Shown piece after piece: positions 35,980 through 46,239 of a DNA stretch of 64,000 nucleotides. Within the stretch, counting starts at the first letter, position 1, and each line of letters starts with the position of its first letter. The stretch is from Clostridiaceae bacterium Marseille-Q4143 (GTDB lineage: Bacteria; Bacillota; Clostridia; Lachnospirales; Lachnospiraceae), in assembly GCA_018228645.1 (NCBI GenBank), contig CP073693.1:1448001-1512000 (forward strand), given 5' to 3'. Both the position numbers and the translations under genes were made by a program. The notes below the pieces were generated by a model. That model was not told where the DNA came from. It worked only from the letters and a program-made list of their open reading frames with translations, and did no database searches.

Positions 35980-36855
35980 ATGAATCTTCAACAGCTTTAC
36001 AGATATCTTTCGCTGGATGCGCTGCATGTGACATGGACGGATGTGGCGGAGATTATCATTTTGTCCTTTATCATTTACCAGATTCTGATCTGGATTAAGA
36101 CAACCCGTGCGTGGTCGCTGCTGAAGGGCTTTTCGGTTATCATGGCTCTTCTTGCCGTTGCCGCGATTTTTCATATGAATACCATTCTGTGGATTGCGAA
36201 GAACTTCTTCAGCCTTGGTATTATGGCGGTCATCGTCGTATTTCAGCCAGAACTGCGTCGGGCGCTGGAACAGCTGGGTGAAAATAATCTGCTGACGACG
36301 ATTGTTCCGTTTGACAGTTCCAGAAAAGAAGAACTCAGCATCTCCGATCGGACTATCTCCGAACTGGTGAAGGCAAGCTTCGAGATGGGAAAGGCGCGGA
36401 CAGGTGCACTGATGGTTCTGGAACAGAGCGTCAGCCTGAATGAGTACGAGAGAACCGGTATTGCCATTGACTCTCTGGTATCCAGCCAGCTGATCCTGAA
36501 TATTTTTGAAAAAAACACACCACTCCATGACGGAGCTGTGATTCTGTCAGGGGACAGAGTGCGTTCTGCCACCTGTTATCTGCCGCTGTCCGATAATATG
36601 ACCCTGAGCAAGGCCCTTGGAACCAGACACCGTGCGGCAGTGGGTATCAGCGAGGTCAGTGATTCTCTGACGATCGTTGTATCTGAGGAGACCGGTTCCG
36701 TATCGGTGGCAAAGAATGGCCGGCTCTTAAGAAATCTGAATCAGGAGCAGTTAAAAGAACAGCTCCAGACTCTTCAGACCAGAATTTCAGAAAAGAACAG
36801 AAAGATTAAACTGTGGAAAGGACGTGGCCGACATGAAGACAAAGCTGCTGAATAA
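35980..36855 (+). CDS. cdaA: Membrane diadenylate cyclase CdaA
   Basis: About 291 residues. Three membrane helices (about 20-90) precede the DAC domain, whose catalytic motifs HDGAVIL (about residue 185) and TRHRAAVG (about 216) are intact. It condenses two ATP into c-di-AMP, which controls potassium and osmolyte transport and wall homeostasis. ATG 35980 is preferred because AAAGGATGTGA, nearly the full anti-SD match, ends 5 nt before it; a GTG at 35971 lies inside that site. cdaR follows with an overlap of 23 bp. Confidence 0.95.
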   Translation: MNLQQLYRYLSLDALHVTWTDVAEIIILSFIIYQILIWIKTTRAWSLLKGFSVIMALLAVAAIFHMNTILWIAKNFFSLGIMAVIVVFQPELRRALEQLGENNLLTTIVPFDSSRKEELSISDRTISELVKASFEMGKARTGALMVLEQSVSLNEYERTGIAIDSLVSSQLILNIFEKNTPLHDGAVILSGDRVRSATCYLPLSDNMTLSKALGTRHRAAVGISEVSDSLTIVVSEETGSVSVAKNGRLLRNLNQEQLKEQLQTLQTRISEKNRKIKLWKGRGRHEDKAAE

Positions 36856-38092
36856 TCTGCCGTTTAAAATTATCTCTGTGATAGCCGCAATTGTTCTGTG
36901 GCTGATTGTGGTAAATATTGATGATACGGTCGAGACAGATGTATTTAAAAATCTGCCGGTAACCCTGATCAATACAGATACACTGACTTCCCAGGATCAG
37001 ACTTACCGGATTGAGCCGGGTACCGATAAGGTGAATGTAACCGTCCATGCGAGGAGAACGGAGCTTGCGAAGATCAAATCTTCGGATTTCGTCGTGACGG
37101 CGGATATGCAGAAGGATCTGCGCTATGACAGCATGGTGAAGATCGAAGTTATCTATACCGGAAATGCGACGATCGACAGCATCGAGCAGAGCCGGGAGAA
37201 TGTACTGGTAAGCATTGAAGAAAAAGCAACAGAGGAATTCAAGGTAACCGTAGACACGACAGGAACGCCGAGTGCGGGACTTGAAAAGGGAACGGTAACG
37301 CCTGAAAAATCGCTGGTTGAGATCAGTGGACCGAAGTCTGTGGTGGAACAGGTGAAGAAAGTTGTTGCAAGCGTAAATATCAACGGCATTACAGGAACTT
37401 CTGTACTGAACTGTCGTCTGAAGCTGACCAACAGCGACGGAGTGGAGATCGACGATTACTCCCAGCTGGAGTATGAGTGGAAGGATAAAGACTTCTCTGT
37501 GACGGTTACAACGCTGAAGAGCAAGGTGGTCGGTATCGGTTTTGATATCAGTAAGGCTGCGCCGGAAGGATATGGAGTGGCTTCTGTGAGCTATAAGCCG
37601 GAGACGGTGACTATTGCCGGAGGACAGTCCGATATCCGTCCTATTTATAATCTCAATATTCCGCCGGAGGCGCTGAATCCGGAAGGAAAGACGGGAAGGA
37701 TAGAGCAGACGGTGGATATCAGTGAATATCTGCCGGAGGATATTATTATTCCGGAAGAGGATGAACATGAGATCGTGGTGACTATGGAGATTGTTGCCAT
37801 GGAGACGATGGAGTACAGTTTCACGCCGGATCAGATCACGTATACCAATATCAGTGACGGAATCACGGTGGATCTGGCAAACTGCGAGACACTGGTGCTT
37901 CCGGTCAGCGGTCTGACTGCCGATCTGGCAGGTCTGACCCAGGACAGAATCCAGATAACGGCGGATATGTCAGGTGTAGTACGCACGGGCAATTACTCTG
38001 TACCAGTTATGGTCACCATATCGGACGGAGATGCATTTTCCTGCCCGTCTGACCTGGAAGTTACGGTACATGTAGTTTCCACGGATAATTAA
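36833..38092 (+). CDS. cdaR: YbbR-domain regulator of the diadenylate cyclase
   Basis: 419 residues: one N-terminal membrane helix (about 9-28) and four YbbR-type beta-rich repeats in the extracytoplasmic part. In other Firmicutes CdaR binds CdaA and modulates its activity. It overlaps the end of cdaA. The usual third gene, glmM, is not downstream: a terminator and a glycan locus follow. Confidence 0.9.
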   Translation: MKTKLLNNLPFKIISVIAAIVLWLIVVNIDDTVETDVFKNLPVTLINTDTLTSQDQTYRIEPGTDKVNVTVHARRTELAKIKSSDFVVTADMQKDLRYDSMVKIEVIYTGNATIDSIEQSRENVLVSIEEKATEEFKVTVDTTGTPSAGLEKGTVTPEKSLVEISGPKSVVEQVKKVVASVNINGITGTSVLNCRLKLTNSDGVEIDDYSQLEYEWKDKDFSVTVTTLKSKVVGIGFDISKAAPEGYGVASVSYKPETVTIAGGQSDIRPIYNLNIPPEALNPEGKTGRIEQTVDISEYLPEDIIIPEEDEHEIVVTMEIVAMETMEYSFTPDQITYTNISDGITVDLANCETLVLPVSGLTADLAGLTQDRIQITADMSGVVRTGNYSVPVMVTISDGDAFSCPSDLEVTVHVVSTDN

Positions 38093-38109
38093 AAAAGTAA
38101 CAGAACAGA

Positions 38110-38147
38110 CAGACTCGAAGCACAGGAGTGTTTTGAGTCTGCCTTTT
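38110..38147 (+). terminator. Terminator after cdaR
   Basis: CAGACTC (38110-38116) pairs with GAGTCTG (38135-38141), extended inward by wobble pairs, followed by TTTT. Confidence 0.65.
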
Positions 38148-38168
38148 ATGATTTTTGCGGAGGATGGA

Positions 38169-40769
38169 ATGGAAAAGAAAAAAAGATATTTACTGTATTG
38201 GGCGGTTGTCTGCCTGCTGGTATTTATAATCGGCGCGGCCATTCCCCGCAGTGAAATGCGTTCTCTTGGACTGGAAGGAGCCAATCAGGCAAACTTAAAA
38301 AATGCAACAGAAGAACTGACCGAAGGAAAGACGCTGACATTTACAGTGGCACCGCCGGAAAAAACGACAGACCAGATCGGCTTTTTTGTTACGCTGAACG
38401 GACATGAATTTAAGGATGGTATGCTCAGAATCATAGCCAGTGACGGTGAGAAAGTCATTGGAGGGCGGGATTTTCCCCTTGCTGATCTGAATGGAGATCA
38501 GTTTCTTTTTGTAAAGCTGGAAGAAGTACCGGAAATACTGACTGTCCGGATTGCCAGTGACAGCAGAAAGGACGGACCGTCCATCTGGCTGAATGAGACG
38601 ACGGTGACGCCGGGTGAGGCAGTGATGGATGGTGAAACACTGTCCCAGAGTCTTGTCTATAATCTGACCTATACCGTGCAAGTACACCGATTTGTGCAGC
38701 CGCTGATACTGGCTCTGATTCTTCTGCTTTTTGGAATGGCCGTGTACAGTGCAGGCGGATTTGTAAAAGCACAGAAAAGAGAAAATGAACTCCCCAGGCT
38801 TCAGCAGGGGATCACCATGCGGAGAATTGCAGGACTTGGCATAGCGGTGGTGCTGTGTGCGCTTCTGTTTTTTTATCTTTATGATACCCGCATTCGAATT
38901 GCGCAGAATACGACAGAAAAAGTGACGATTTATCAGCCAGACGGAGATTCACTGGAGATTACGAAGAATACAGCGGAGTTAAAGCAGCTGGTACGTCCGG
39001 AACAGGACCGGCTCACCGGATTCGGTATCCGGTTCTGGATTACAGATGGGGCAGTCCTTTCAGGAGGAAGCATGCATGCCAGAGTGACGGATCTGACACT
39101 GGGAGAAATCCTGTGTGAAACGGATATTCCGGCGGAACAGTTTATCTCAGGTGAATATGTGGGGCTGTTGTTTGAAAATTCCCAGACGGGTGTGAAAGAC
39201 CATGAATATGAGATTGATCTGACCTTTTCCAGGGAACTGTGGAACAGTGGCCTGGAAGTGATGACCAGCCACAGAAATCTTTGTGTAAATGCGTATTTGT
39301 ATTTTAATATTTTCCTCAAGAAATTTTTCTTCTTTATGTTTCTCGGTGTGGAAGGACTGATCTGTCTCTTCTGGTATCTGGCTTTTGTGAGAAAGGTGCG
39401 GGTGGAGACACTATTCCTGGTGACGGTACTTGGACTCGGTCTATTCTATAATGTACTGATTACGCCGCAGATGGTGCCGGACGAGGCGAAGCATATTGAT
39501 ATGGCATATCGGTACAGTAACGAGCTGCTTGGATATGAGTCACTGGGCGATACTACCTGTCTTATGAGAGCAGATGATGCGGCAATGGAGTTTACCTCTT
39601 CTCCTTCCTTTAAAAATTACCGGAATATCTACTACGGATTGTTTTCACGGGTGCAGGATGATCGGATGGTGGAAGCGGACATTAACAGCAACATTGAGGG
39701 AAGCATTCTCTTCTACGCACCGGCGGTGCTGGGTATGACACTCGCACGGCTGCTGCATCTGGGAACGGTGCCAATGCTGCTTCTTGCCAGATATCTGAAT
39801 CTGGCAGTTTTCGCCTTGCTTACATGGCTGGGAATGAGACGACTTCCTTTTGGAAAGACAACACTTTTCCTTATTTCTGTACTGCCGGTCAATCTGCAGC
39901 AGTGTACGTCATTTTCCCATGATGCCATGGTTCACGGAATTCTGTTCCTGTATGGTTCTCTCTGCCTGGAGGCAATTTATGTGAAAGAAAAACTGACCGG
40001 ACAGAAAATGCTGCTTCTTGCTGTACTGGGAGTGGCGGCAGTGTATTGTAAGAGCGGAAGTTATCTTCCGATGGTGCTTTTGACGCTTCTGATTCCGGCG
40101 GCAGCTTATGGAAGCAGACAGATGAAACTATTCGGTACCTGTTCGCTGTTCGGAACGGTGCTGTTTACATTCCTGATGAAAAATGCGGCAGTCGTAAGAG
40201 GAATTACCGGAACTACGGAAGCAACCAGCGTCGTGACCAGTGTTGCCGGAAGCGGCAGCGGGGACGCAGTCTATGCGACTGGATATACCCTTGGTTATTT
40301 TCTTCATGATCCGCTGCAGCTCATTTACATGATTGTCAATACAATTCTCGACAAAGGCGGATTTTACATGGAATCCCTGATCGGCTACAAGCTTGGATGG
40401 GTGGAGATCGAGACTTCGGAGATGCTGGTAGTGCTCTTTTTGTTCCTGCTGTTTTTATCCATCTTAACTACACGGGAAGAGGCGGTGTGGATAAACAGTG
40501 TGCAGAGAGGAATCATGATCATTTCCTGCCTTGGATGTGCCGGATTTATTGTGCTCGGCATGCTGCTTTCCTGGACACCTGTCGGGCATGTATCCGTGGA
40601 AGGTGTGCAGGGACGTTATTTCCTTCCGTTTCTGCTGATTTTACTGACTGCATGCAGAAATAACGGAATTTATCTGCGGACCAAAATGGACAGAACGATT
40701 ATCACAGCTGCGTTAAGCGGTCAGCTTCTGACGATTGTCTATGTGATTAAACAAGTAATGGCTGTGTAG
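38169..40769 (+). CDS. Large polytopic membrane protein (DUF2142-like)
   Basis: About 866 residues from ATG 38169, with GGAGG 5 nt upstream. One N-terminal helix, a beta-rich extracytoplasmic domain (about 30-170), helices near 175 and 220, another outer domain, and then about ten C-terminal helices. The motif PDEAKHIDMAYRYSNELLG is typical of DUF2142 proteins, which resemble GT-C glycosyltransferases in layout. It opens the glycan locus and may transfer or modify a lipid-linked sugar; this is inference. Confidence 0.78.
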   Translation: MEKKKRYLLYWAVVCLLVFIIGAAIPRSEMRSLGLEGANQANLKNATEELTEGKTLTFTVAPPEKTTDQIGFFVTLNGHEFKDGMLRIIASDGEKVIGGRDFPLADLNGDQFLFVKLEEVPEILTVRIASDSRKDGPSIWLNETTVTPGEAVMDGETLSQSLVYNLTYTVQVHRFVQPLILALILLLFGMAVYSAGGFVKAQKRENELPRLQQGITMRRIAGLGIAVVLCALLFFYLYDTRIRIAQNTTEKVTIYQPDGDSLEITKNTAELKQLVRPEQDRLTGFGIRFWITDGAVLSGGSMHARVTDLTLGEILCETDIPAEQFISGEYVGLLFENSQTGVKDHEYEIDLTFSRELWNSGLEVMTSHRNLCVNAYLYFNIFLKKFFFFMFLGVEGLICLFWYLAFVRKVRVETLFLVTVLGLGLFYNVLITPQMVPDEAKHIDMAYRYSNELLGYESLGDTTCLMRADDAAMEFTSSPSFKNYRNIYYGLFSRVQDDRMVEADINSNIEGSILFYAPAVLGMTLARLLHLGTVPMLLLARYLNLAVFALLTWLGMRRLPFGKTTLFLISVLPVNLQQCTSFSHDAMVHGILFLYGSLCLEAIYVKEKLTGQKMLLLAVLGVAAVYCKSGSYLPMVLLTLLIPAAAYGSRQMKLFGTCSLFGTVLFTFLMKNAAVVRGITGTTEATSVVTSVAGSGSGDAVYATGYTLGYFLHDPLQLIYMIVNTILDKGGFYMESLIGYKLGWVEIETSEMLVVLFLFLLFLSILTTREEAVWINSVQRGIMIISCLGCAGFIVLGMLLSWTPVGHVSVEGVQGRYFLPFLLILLTACRNNGIYLRTKMDRTIITAALSGQLLTIVYVIKQVMAV

Positions 40770-40793
40770 GACAGCCTGGAGAGGAACGATTTT

Positions 40794-42329
40794 ATGGATA
40801 AAAAAAGACTGGCCGTCAATATGGCGGCACAGCTTCTTGCATTTGCCGTCAATATGGGGATCAGTTTTCTCCTGGCACCGATTATCGAAGCCAAGATGGA
40901 AAATACCTATGGATTTGTCACTTTGGCCAACCAGTTTGTATTGTATGCCCAGATTGTTGTGTCTGCGTTAAATACAATGGCCAGCCGTTTTATCACAATC
41001 CACATCCACAGAGGGGAAGACCAGACGGCCAGTGAATATTTTTCATCGGTATTCTTTGGCAATGTGATGATGGCGGGGATATTTCTACTGCCGGCGCTTG
41101 TCATTGTCATTTTCATGGGGAGTATGCCGTTTTTGAATGTACCGGCGGATGTGCTTCATGACGTGCAGCTTCTGTGGGCTTTTGTATTTGCAAACTTTTT
41201 CTTAAGTATTATTACGTCTGTATACGGAATTTCTACCTATGCGACGAACCGTCTGGACCTGACATCCATCCGTACCATGTACGGAGATATTATCCGGATT
41301 GTATTTTTATTTGGAACATTTCTGATTTTTAAACCGACACTGTGGTTTATCGGAGCAGCATCCCTTTTAAGCACGGCGTATACAGCCTTCTGGAACCGCA
41401 GATTTACCCGGCAGCTTCTGCCCCAGGTGCAGATGAAGATATCCAATTTCCGTTGGAAAAAGGTGTGGGAGCTGGTGTCTCTGGGAGCCTGGAATTCCCT
41501 GACCCGTCTGGGACAGCAGCTGCTGGATGGTGTGGATATTCTGCTGTCAGGCGCACTGATTCTGGATGGAAATGCTTCTATGACCATGCTGTCCCTGGCA
41601 AAAATGGTGCCGACAGCGATTTCCAGTCTTATGGGAACGGTGGTAGGCGTGTTCAATCCACAGATCACCATTGCCTATGCAGAGGATAACACGGAAAATC
41701 TCGTGAAGATTATTAAGAGCTGCAACCGGATTCTCATTTTTATCATGAGTATCCCCATTGCATTTCTGACCGCTTACGGAAGAGATTTCTATGCCATGTG
41801 GCAGCCCACCAAGGATGCGGACATGCTGCAGAGACTGTCTCTGCTGGCGGTAGGGGTGCTCTATGTGAGCATGAGCATTCAGGTGCTCTATCATGTATTT
41901 ATTATTACGAAAAAAGTAAAATGGAATTCTTTAGTTATCCTTGGTTCCGGAGTGCTGTCCTCCTGTCTGTCACTGCTTTTGTTGAAGACAACGGATCTGG
42001 GAGTCATGGTATTTCCGTTGTCCAGTATGCTGACCGGACTTCTGCGAAATCTTATTTTTACTCCGATCTATGCGGCCAGATGCCTGAAGATCCGCTGGAA
42101 CCGGTTCTATGGAGATATTCTGCTGGGTTGGATTTCTATTGGCAGTATTGTGATTCTGGGAAATCTGTCCCGGATGGTATTCCCGGTAGATTCCTGGATA
42201 AAACTGATTCTGACAGGCGTGGTTATGGGACCGCTGGCATTGGCCTTAAATTTCCTGATTATTCTTAGAAAAGAGGAGCGGGAAATGGTGATTGGCATGT
42301 TGAAGTCCAGGCTGAAAGGAGCAAAATAG
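40794..42329 (+). CDS. Oligosaccharide flippase (Wzx/MOP superfamily)
   Basis: 511 residues with about 12-14 membrane helices, in the pattern of PST-type polysaccharide exporters. It should flip lipid-linked oligosaccharides across the membrane. It is 24 bp after the DUF2142-like gene and 4 bp before the first glycosyltransferase, which supports a glycan role. No sequence feature shows the substrate. Confidence 0.85.
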   Translation: MDKKRLAVNMAAQLLAFAVNMGISFLLAPIIEAKMENTYGFVTLANQFVLYAQIVVSALNTMASRFITIHIHRGEDQTASEYFSSVFFGNVMMAGIFLLPALVIVIFMGSMPFLNVPADVLHDVQLLWAFVFANFFLSIITSVYGISTYATNRLDLTSIRTMYGDIIRIVFLFGTFLIFKPTLWFIGAASLLSTAYTAFWNRRFTRQLLPQVQMKISNFRWKKVWELVSLGAWNSLTRLGQQLLDGVDILLSGALILDGNASMTMLSLAKMVPTAISSLMGTVVGVFNPQITIAYAEDNTENLVKIIKSCNRILIFIMSIPIAFLTAYGRDFYAMWQPTKDADMLQRLSLLAVGVLYVSMSIQVLYHVFIITKKVKWNSLVILGSGVLSSCLSLLLLKTTDLGVMVFPLSSMLTGLLRNLIFTPIYAARCLKIRWNRFYGDILLGWISIGSIVILGNLSRMVFPVDSWIKLILTGVVMGPLALALNFLIILRKEEREMVIGMLKSRLKGAK

Positions 42330-42333
42330 AAAG

Positions 42334-43353
42334 ATGTTCAGTATCGTCATTCCGGTCTATAATGCGAAAACGTCACTGGAGCGCTGTGTGGATTCCTGGC
42401 TTTGCCAGACGAGAAAGGATCTGGAAATCATTCTGGTGGATGATGGTTCTTCCGATGGAAGCAAAGAGCTTTGCGACGAGTTGGCTAAGAATTATTCTGG
42501 CACCTGTCTCCGGGTGATTCATCAGGCTAACAGCGGTGTATCCGCGGCACGAAATGCGGGAATCCGGGCAGCAGAAGGAGAATTCCTTCTTTTCACGGAC
42601 AGTGATGACTATGTGGAGCCGGACTATCTGGAAAAGATGGCAGCTCTGCAGGAAAACAGTGACGCAGATCTGGTACTCTGCGGGTATCATCATCTCTATG
42701 ATGGTGCAGATATTGTAAAAGTACCGGGAGAGACCCATGTGAGTACTATGGCAGAGTTCCAGCAGGAATTTCTGGAGCTCTATAAAAAGAGTGATCTTAA
42801 TATGCCATGGAATAAACTATATCGGAAAGCATTGGCTGGTGTATTTGATACGTCTTTGAGCCTGGGGGAAGATCTCCTGTTTAATCTCGAATATTTATCA
42901 AAATGCCGGAGGGTTGCTGTTCTGGGAGAACCGCTGTGCTGGTATGTTCAGGACATGGGAAAGACGACCCTGTCTTCCGAAAAACGTCAGAACCGGATGG
43001 AACTGGCAGAACGCATCTGCAGGGAGACGGAAAATTTCTATGAGAAGACCTGGGGAACCCCTTGTAAGGACGGCAGTATTTTTCTTCGTTATATGAACGA
43101 AGTCATGGATGAATGTGAGAAACTTCCGGATGACAGAACGCTGGCTTATCGGGAAAAATTAGAAATTCTGCACGGCTATGCGAAGGATCCGCTGGTGAAA
43201 AATCGTGGATCCGAGGTGCGGTTTACGTATCCGGATTACCGGATTTTATGGATTTTTTTGAAGAGGGATATGGTACGGACGGTCTATGGTCTGTGCGTGG
43301 TACGCAGCCTTCTGGTGAAAGGGCTGCATGAAATACGGAGGAGCCGAAGATGA
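42334..43353 (+). CDS. GT2 family glycosyltransferase 1
   Basis: 339 residues, GT-A fold. N-terminal SIVIPVYNAKTSLERCVDS, nucleotide-binding VDDGSSDGS, acceptor region SGVSAARNAG and metal-binding DSDDYV near residue 90. It transfers a sugar from a nucleotide donor on the cytoplasmic side. The donor is unknown. Ends in a 4-bp overlap with the next gene. Confidence 0.9.
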   Translation: MFSIVIPVYNAKTSLERCVDSWLCQTRKDLEIILVDDGSSDGSKELCDELAKNYSGTCLRVIHQANSGVSAARNAGIRAAEGEFLLFTDSDDYVEPDYLEKMAALQENSDADLVLCGYHHLYDGADIVKVPGETHVSTMAEFQQEFLELYKKSDLNMPWNKLYRKALAGVFDTSLSLGEDLLFNLEYLSKCRRVAVLGEPLCWYVQDMGKTTLSSEKRQNRMELAERICRETENFYEKTWGTPCKDGSIFLRYMNEVMDECEKLPDDRTLAYREKLEILHGYAKDPLVKNRGSEVRFTYPDYRILWIFLKRDMVRTVYGLCVVRSLLVKGLHEIRRSRR

Positions 43354-44336
43354 CAACCCCATTAATCAGTGTAATTGTACCGGTATACCGGGTAGAAGAG
43401 TATCTGGAACGATGTGTGAAAAGTATTCTTTCCCAGACTTATGAGAACCTGGAAGTGATTCTGGTGGACGATGGGTCTCCGGATCAGTGCCCGGCCATCT
43501 GCGATGCCTGTGCAGAAAAAGATGCCAGGGTGAAAGTGATTCATCAGGAAAACAAAGGTCTTTCCGGGGCGAGAAATGCAGGGATCGATGCAGCCTCCGG
43601 AGAATATCTGGCATTTGTGGACAGTGATGATTATGTGAGTCCGCATTTTATCGAGGAACTGTATCAGCTTCTGCAGGACACCGGCTGCGCCATCGGACAG
43701 TGCCGTTTTTCCTATATGAAAGGGGACGGACTGGTGGAAGAAGGCGATTCTGCGTTCTGCATTTACCGGGGAGAGAGTCTGATGGAACAGCTCTATGGAC
43801 CGGAGGAGAAAGCCACCTGTTTTGTGGTGGCCTGGAACAAGCTGTACCGGGCGGAACTTTTTAAAGAGACAGGAATCCGGTATCCGGAAGGACGGATTCA
43901 CGAGGATGAGGCGACCACGTATCGGTTGTTTCATGAGGCGAAGAAGCTGGCATTTCTTGACCGGGCGTTGTATGGATATTACACAGAAAATGGAGGCAGC
44001 ATTACATCTGTCTTCTCTGCAAAGCGGCTGCAGTGGCTGACGGCTCATGAGGAACGGATTGCATTTTTTAAGAAAAATGGTTATGAGAAGCTTCTTCCGG
44101 CAGCTTACCGGAAGCTCTGTGACGCCTGCATTACTTTCTATTTCCGCTGCACAGAGCAGGTGAAAGATGCAGAAGAACTCAAGAAAGAGCTGCGGAAGCG
44201 GTTGGAAACTTACCGGGCGAACGGGGCTGCCTGGATCGCAGCGCTGCCTTTAAAAACCCGCATGGGATATGAATTATTTTCCATGAGTCCGGGACTTTAT
44301 GCTAAAATGCTTCAGAAAATGCAGGAGACATCATGA
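43350..44336 (+). CDS. GT2 family glycosyltransferase 2
   Basis: 328 residues. SVIVPVYRVEEYLERCVKS, VDDGSPDQCP, LSGARNAGID and DSDDYVS are all present. The first 60 residues are close to those of the next glycosyltransferase, indicating tandem duplication. Coupled by 4-bp overlaps on both sides. Confidence 0.9.
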   Translation: MTTPLISVIVPVYRVEEYLERCVKSILSQTYENLEVILVDDGSPDQCPAICDACAEKDARVKVIHQENKGLSGARNAGIDAASGEYLAFVDSDDYVSPHFIEELYQLLQDTGCAIGQCRFSYMKGDGLVEEGDSAFCIYRGESLMEQLYGPEEKATCFVVAWNKLYRAELFKETGIRYPEGRIHEDEATTYRLFHEAKKLAFLDRALYGYYTENGGSITSVFSAKRLQWLTAHEERIAFFKKNGYEKLLPAAYRKLCDACITFYFRCTEQVKDAEELKKELRKRLETYRANGAAWIAALPLKTRMGYELFSMSPGLYAKMLQKMQETS

Positions 44337-45391
44337 ACGAGAAAATCAGTGTTATAGTACCAATCTATAAAGTGGAACAGGTGCTGAAACGTTGTGTGGA
44401 CAGCATCCTTTCCCAGACCTATGAGAATCTGGAGATCATCCTGGTGGATGACGGGTCACCGGATCAGTGTCCGGCCATCTGCGATGCTTATGCCAGGCAG
44501 GATGCCCGCATCAAAGTGGTACATAAGAAAAATGGCGGCCTTACTTCGGCATGGAAAGAGGGAGTCCGGCATGCTGAAGGCGAATGGCTTGGCTTTGTGG
44601 ACAGTGACGACTGGATTGAGCCGGATATGTATGAGCGGCTATATGAGCCGCTGAAAGCACAGCAGGCGGATATGTCCATGGCAGGTCTGGTCTTTGATTA
44701 CGAAGATCCCAATTATCCGCCGCGAAAAGAAGGCAACCGGCTGACGAAGGAATATTACAGTGCGAAAGAATGGCAGGAATTGTTCCCGGTACTGATCAAT
44801 GATGGAAGCTTTATCGGAAGAACCATTCAGCCATCCCGGGTGACTAAACTGTTCCGGAGGGAACTGGTGGAGCAAAATCTTGACCTGTGGGACGACCGGG
44901 TGACGGTGGGAGAAGATCTGCAGATGGTCTTTGCGGCTGCAATAGATGCGAAGGGAGTCTGCGTAGTGCCAGATTATTATCCCTATCATTACTGGTATAA
45001 TACGGCGTCTATGACCGGACAGTATGATGCCCGCTATCTTGAAAAAATTAAATTGCTGCGGGAACGGATGGAGGCAATTTCGGACGCCAAAAAGGGATAT
45101 GACTTCCGGCCGCAGATACGAAATGATTTCCTGAGTCTTGCCATTATGGCAGTGAAAAATGAGATCTGGAGAAATCATCGGGATCCTTTCTTCACGGTAC
45201 TTCAGAAAACAAAAGAAATGTGCAGGGACAAGGCAGTGCAGGAAGCGCTGAACAACCATACCATGGACCGTCTGGGATTGTCTGTGAAGATTTATATTTT
45301 TATGATGAAACATGGACTTGCATTTCCCTGTTATGTAGTAACCAAGTTATTTTTTACCTTATATTATGGAGTTTTTTCACATGTACAATAA
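44333..45391 (+). CDS. GT2 family glycosyltransferase 3
   Basis: 352 residues. SVIVPIYKVEQVLKRCVDS, VDDGSPDQCP and DSDDWIEP are intact, but the usual ARN motif is replaced by LTSAWKEGV. This suggests a different acceptor from its neighbours. The 3' end overlaps the HAD phosphatase gene by 11 bp. Confidence 0.88.
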   Translation: MNEKISVIVPIYKVEQVLKRCVDSILSQTYENLEIILVDDGSPDQCPAICDAYARQDARIKVVHKKNGGLTSAWKEGVRHAEGEWLGFVDSDDWIEPDMYERLYEPLKAQQADMSMAGLVFDYEDPNYPPRKEGNRLTKEYYSAKEWQELFPVLINDGSFIGRTIQPSRVTKLFRRELVEQNLDLWDDRVTVGEDLQMVFAAAIDAKGVCVVPDYYPYHYWYNTASMTGQYDARYLEKIKLLRERMEAISDAKKGYDFRPQIRNDFLSLAIMAVKNEIWRNHRDPFFTVLQKTKEMCRDKAVQEALNNHTMDRLGLSVKIYIFMMKHGLAFPCYVVTKLFFTLYYGVFSHVQ

Positions 45392-46229
45392 AAAGAGAAA
45401 AGCCATCTTCTTTGACATAGATGGAACATTACTGGCCTCGGGGGAGGGAATTCATGAGAGCGTGAGGGATGCGCTTAAGAAAGTAAGAAATCATGGGCAT
45501 CAGATATTTATTGCTACCGGGCGTGCCTGGTGCTGTCTGCCGGAAGAACTGCAGGATGTGGAACTGGACGGGCTTATTGCCAGTGCAGGAAGTGATATCT
45601 GGTTTCACGGACAGAATGTGTACCGTCAGTCTCTTTCACCGGAACTGATTGAACATACTTGTCAGATCTTAAAAGAGATGGATGCGGTCTATCTGCTGGA
45701 AGGATTTGACCGGATCTATGTGTCCGAGAAAGCGCAGCGGATTCTTCTTGGGAAAGAGGTGCTGCCAAATGACAATCCGGAGCTGGTTCGCTGGAAAAAG
45801 TATTTTCGGCAGAAGCCAAACCTGTATCCGATCGAGGAATGGACACCGGATGGGGAGAAGGTGCCGAAGATTACCTTTATGTTATTTCAGAAGGAGCAGG
45901 TGGAGAAAGTAAAAGAGATCATGTCAGAACATTTTCATGTGGTCTTTTTCCCGGCGGCTTACGATGACTTCTGGAATGGTGAATTGATTTCCCGAAGGGC
46001 GGATAAGGGGACTGCCATTCAGAAAGCGGCAGAACTTCTTCATATAGGGATTGAGGACACCATCGCGTTCGGGGACAGCATGAATGATTATGAGATGATC
46101 GAGAAGGCTGGCTGCGGTGTGGTGATGGCAAACGGGGATGAATACCTGAAGACAATTGCAGACCGGATCTGTGAGTCTGTACAGGAAGACGGCGTGGTTC
46201 GGGAACTGGAACGGATGCATCTGATCTAG
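45381..46229 (+). CDS. HAD-IIB (Cof-type) phosphatase
   Basis: About 282 residues; ATG 45381 is chosen because GGAG lies about 9 nt upstream. Motif I FFDIDGTLL, motif II ATGRAW, motif III Lys in KGTAIQKA and motif IV GDSMNDYEMI are complete, with a C2 cap between. Such enzymes dephosphorylate sugar phosphates or cofactors. Position within the glycan locus suggests a sugar phosphate substrate; unproven. Confidence 0.88.
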   Translation: MYNKKRKAIFFDIDGTLLASGEGIHESVRDALKKVRNHGHQIFIATGRAWCCLPEELQDVELDGLIASAGSDIWFHGQNVYRQSLSPELIEHTCQILKEMDAVYLLEGFDRIYVSEKAQRILLGKEVLPNDNPELVRWKKYFRQKPNLYPIEEWTPDGEKVPKITFMLFQKEQVEKVKEIMSEHFHVVFFPAAYDDFWNGELISRRADKGTAIQKAAELLHIGIEDTIAFGDSMNDYEMIEKAGCGVVMANGDEYLKTIADRICESVQEDGVVRELERMHLI

Positions 46230-46239
46230 GAGGCCGTTA

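Noticed and set aside
35251..36528. 425-codon open frame on the minus strand
   Set aside because: Antisense to the membrane protein gene and cdaA; composition is typical of a shadow frame.
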